In this document: piece by piece, positions 61,419 through 64,000 of the stretch
How the letters are laid out: every line of letters begins with the position of its first letter
Numbering within the stretch: the stretch's first letter is position 1
Assembly (NCBI GenBank): GCA_035236585.1
Contig: CP141135.1
Coordinates: 9,954,001-10,018,000, forward strand
Origin: Warburgia ugandensis
Lineage: Eukaryota; Streptophyta; Magnoliopsida; Canellales; Canellaceae
Length of the DNA stretch: 64,000 bases
Direction of reading: 5' to 3'
Notes under the pieces: generated by a model
What the model was told of the DNA's origin: nothing
The model's input: only the letters and a program-made list of their open reading frames with translations
Database searches by the model: none
Program-made: the position numbers and the translations under genes

Positions 61419-64000
61419 TAAAAGAATTCTTATTGCTTTTCACACATTTACAATTCACTGCTCTTACATATATATACAATTTCAAAGAAGAGAAAGCCAA
61501 TAATTTACAATAAGTCAACTGGTGATTGTAGGACTTAAAATTACAGTCAATAGGTTGGCCGATGATTGTGGATCTATTTCTTAACATTCAATTGGCTACC
61601 CTATGATTATGGATCTAGTTGTAACTAGTCGATGACTGTGGATCTGGTTTCTTAGCACTCCCCCTCAAGTTTGAAATATATGTTGATAATTCTTAACTTG
61701 TTGAGTAAAGTTGAGAATTGTAAAGAACTTAGTGGTTTTGTGAACATGCCAGCTGGTTGATGTGATGTGTGTATGTGGGTTGTGCTTCACTACTCCCTCT
61801 TGAATTTTTTCTCATACTAGTGACAATCAATTATGATATGCTTCGTTCGTTCATGAAAGACTAGATTTGCAGCAATATGGACTGTTGCTTGGTTGTCACA
61901 ATATAAATTAGCAGGATGAGAATGATTGATGCCCAAATCTTGCAGAATATACCTCAACCAAACAATCTCACAGCAAGTGGTACCCATGGATCAATATTCT
62001 GCTTCTGCACTTGATCATGACACAGTAATTTGCTTTTTGGTTTTCCAAGAAACTGGTGAATTTCTAAGGAATATGCAGTATCCAATAACAAAGTCATGTA
62101 TCATGACATCTAACCCAATCTGCATTGTAAAAGGCATTTAATTGAATTTGGTTATTTGAAGGGAGAAGAATTCCCTGCCTTAGTGCATGTTTGATATATC
62201 GTAAGATGTGATGAGATGCTTCTAAATTTGGAACTCTTGGCTTGTCTATGAATTGGCTTAGGATGTTCACTGCATATATTAGATCTGGTCTTGTAATGGT
62301 CAAATAAATTAGTTGTCCAATAAGCCTTCAATATGAAGAAGGATCACTGATGTATTCACCTTCAAATTTGCTGAGGGACAAGTTTTGTTGCATAGGAAAT
62401 TAGATTGGTTTAGCACTTAGGTATTCAGTATCTTCAAGAATTTCAAGATCATACTCTCATTGTAAAAGGATAATGCCTTTATTGGATCGAGCAACTTTAA
62501 TGCCTAGAAAGTATTTTAATTGTCCAAGATCCTTTAATTTAAAATGAGCCTTTAGAAATGACTTAGTATCTTCATTATCTTGAAGGTTGCTTCCTTCTAG
62601 GATGACATCATCAATATAACTAAGAAGCGTGGTGATTTTACCATCTTGGGATTGGACGAATAATGATTAATCACTTTTTGATTGTTGGTAACCAGCTTTC
62701 TCAAGAACCATTGATAATTTTACAAACCATTGATGAGAAGCTTGTTTGGGACTATATAGAGATTTGTTGAGTTTGCAAACTAGCGTCTCCCCCTTTCGTC
62801 CAAGACCAAGATGTAAGTACATGTAAACTTCTTCATTAAGGTCACCATATAGAAAGGCATTATTGACATTAAGTTGATGGAGATGCCAATTTTGGATGGA
62901 TGCAATAGCAAGGAGGAGGCAAACAATCACAAGTTTGGCAATTGGAGTGAAAGTCTTGTGGTAATTGAGTCCTTCAATTTGATTGTATACTTTTGTGACT
63001 AAGCAGGCCTTGTATCTCTCGATAGTTCCATCAGGTTTAAATTTGATTTCGTATACCGATTTACATCAAGTTAGTCTTTTTACAGGAGGTAAAGGCTGAA
63101 GTGACCATGTCTTATTTTCTTTGAGAGCAGCAAGCTCATGTTGCATGGCAAGGCACCATTTTGGGTCACGAGCTACCTGTGTAATAGTCTGTGGTTCCTT
63201 CTCAACTAAAAAAAAAAATAGCAAAAGCATGGTGCTTTGGTGATAATCTCTCATAGGAAAGTACATTAGATAATGGGTAAGTAGTATTTACCAAATTTGA
63301 GTTAGATGTTGGAACGTTTCTTAAAGGAAGAAGACTCCCAACATGATACTCATGCAGGTAGCTAGGCGTTTTTGTGGTGCGTGTTAATCAAGAAGATAAA
63401 TTTGAATGGGCTTGTGAAGGAGACAATTGTGAGGATGATGGAACTAAAGAAATGTCTAATGAAGAATTTTCAGTGTTTGAAGATGGATTATTTGATGAGG
63501 GAGATTCATTGTCAAAGGGGGAAGTAAAATCGTCATCATGAATTGATGATCAAGTACAAGGAAGCACTGGAGGAGTATATATAGGTGAGGGTGGGTAGTC
63601 CCCCTCGTTCAATTCCCGTCCTAATCATCTTCCCCGATTGATAGTTCTGTAGTAGGCAGGCATCATTAGTAAATGTAGCAATATAGTGGGAACTATGAAC
63701 AAGCTTGATAATGGAGATCAAATTTAGTTGGGAGGATGGAACCCAAAGCACATCATGTAATGTGAAACCATCCAAGAAATGCTGCCTGTATGTGTGACAG
63801 TGGCTATTGTTCCATTGGGCAGTTGCACCTTTCAATTAATCACTTTAGAATTTTCAATCAAGAAGTCAGGAGAGCAAACCATGTGATCAGTTGCTCCTGT
63901 GTCAAGAATCTAACACTTTTTTTTGGTAAGAAACAGAAGTACAAAAAATGTACCTGAGTGATCACTTGTGGCAGATGCATTATGGACATGATTATCTATG
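61419..64000 (-). mobile_element. Ty1/copia fossil, runs off the right edge
   Basis: Same insertion as in copy 1, continuing past the unit end. Parts in sense order from the right: a protease/integrase-side region (about 63536-63835), the start of reverse transcriptase (about 62667-63266), RNase H (about 61660-62300), then the polypurine tract and 3' LTR (about 61419-61657). It is broken in many places. The 5' part lies outside the window. Nested in the MULE. Confidence 0.88.

Larger units (their letters stand above)
32251..62250. repeat. Tandem duplication unit, copy 2
   Basis: This is the direct repeat of copy 1, in the same orientation. The coding exons align one for one with copy 1. The right end is placed where the sequences part, at about 62245-62250, inside the copia fossil. 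Copy 2 continues through that element while copy 1 switches to other DNA. The left end (32251-33616) is inferred from the tandem geometry, not from an alignment inside the window. Confidence 0.9.

Overview
This is nuclear DNA of a flowering plant. The evidence is a split protein-coding gene with 29 coding exons and long AT-rich GT-AG introns, tRNA-derived SINEs of the Au type, RTE-clade LINE pieces, a hAT-type MITE, a decayed MULE and a broken Ty1/copia element. The species cannot be named from the sequence.

The window is dominated by one direct tandem duplication of about 30 kb. Copy 1 fills 1 to about 32250; its left end (about 1.4 kb) lies outside the window. Copy 2 runs from about 32251 to 62250. 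Position 1 aligns with 33617, and the two copies align end to end until about 32250/62250. There copy 1 breaks off inside a copia fragment and copy 2 runs on. I judge the copies to differ by a few percent, from blocks compared by eye.

Each unit carries one complete minus-strand gene for a GH38 lysosomal/vacuolar-type alpha-mannosidase: copy 1 at 6505-26625 and copy 2 at 36552-56860. I traced all 29 coding exons in both. Every junction keeps phase, and each spliced frame is 3009 nt (1002 residues plus stop). The zinc-site, nucleophile and HHDAVSG motifs are present in both, so both genes look functional. About 20 residues differ between the two proteins.

Upstream of each gene (downstream on the plus strand) lies a plus-strand MULE remnant (about 28230-31455 and 58250-61418). 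Its 3' end is interrupted by a minus-strand copia element (31456-32250, cut by the duplication junction; 61419-64000, running out of the window).

The duplication dates the mobile elements. Shared by both copies, hence older: four Au SINEs, a LINE fragment in intron 24, the MULE and the copia element. Only in copy 1, with a matching empty site in copy 2, hence younger: a 3.57-kb RTE LINE (1217-4783), an Au SINE in intron 14 (17862-18045) and a 574-bp hAT-type MITE (28952-29525). The intron-24 LINE in copy 2 keeps a 5' inversion typical of twin priming; copy 1 has lost that part by deletion.

I found no tRNA, rRNA, CRISPR array or bacterial-type operon. The most interesting content is the recent gene duplication, the before/after record of insertions it provides, and small differences between the paralogues (upstream ORF, a lost glycosylation sequon, a duplicated splice acceptor).
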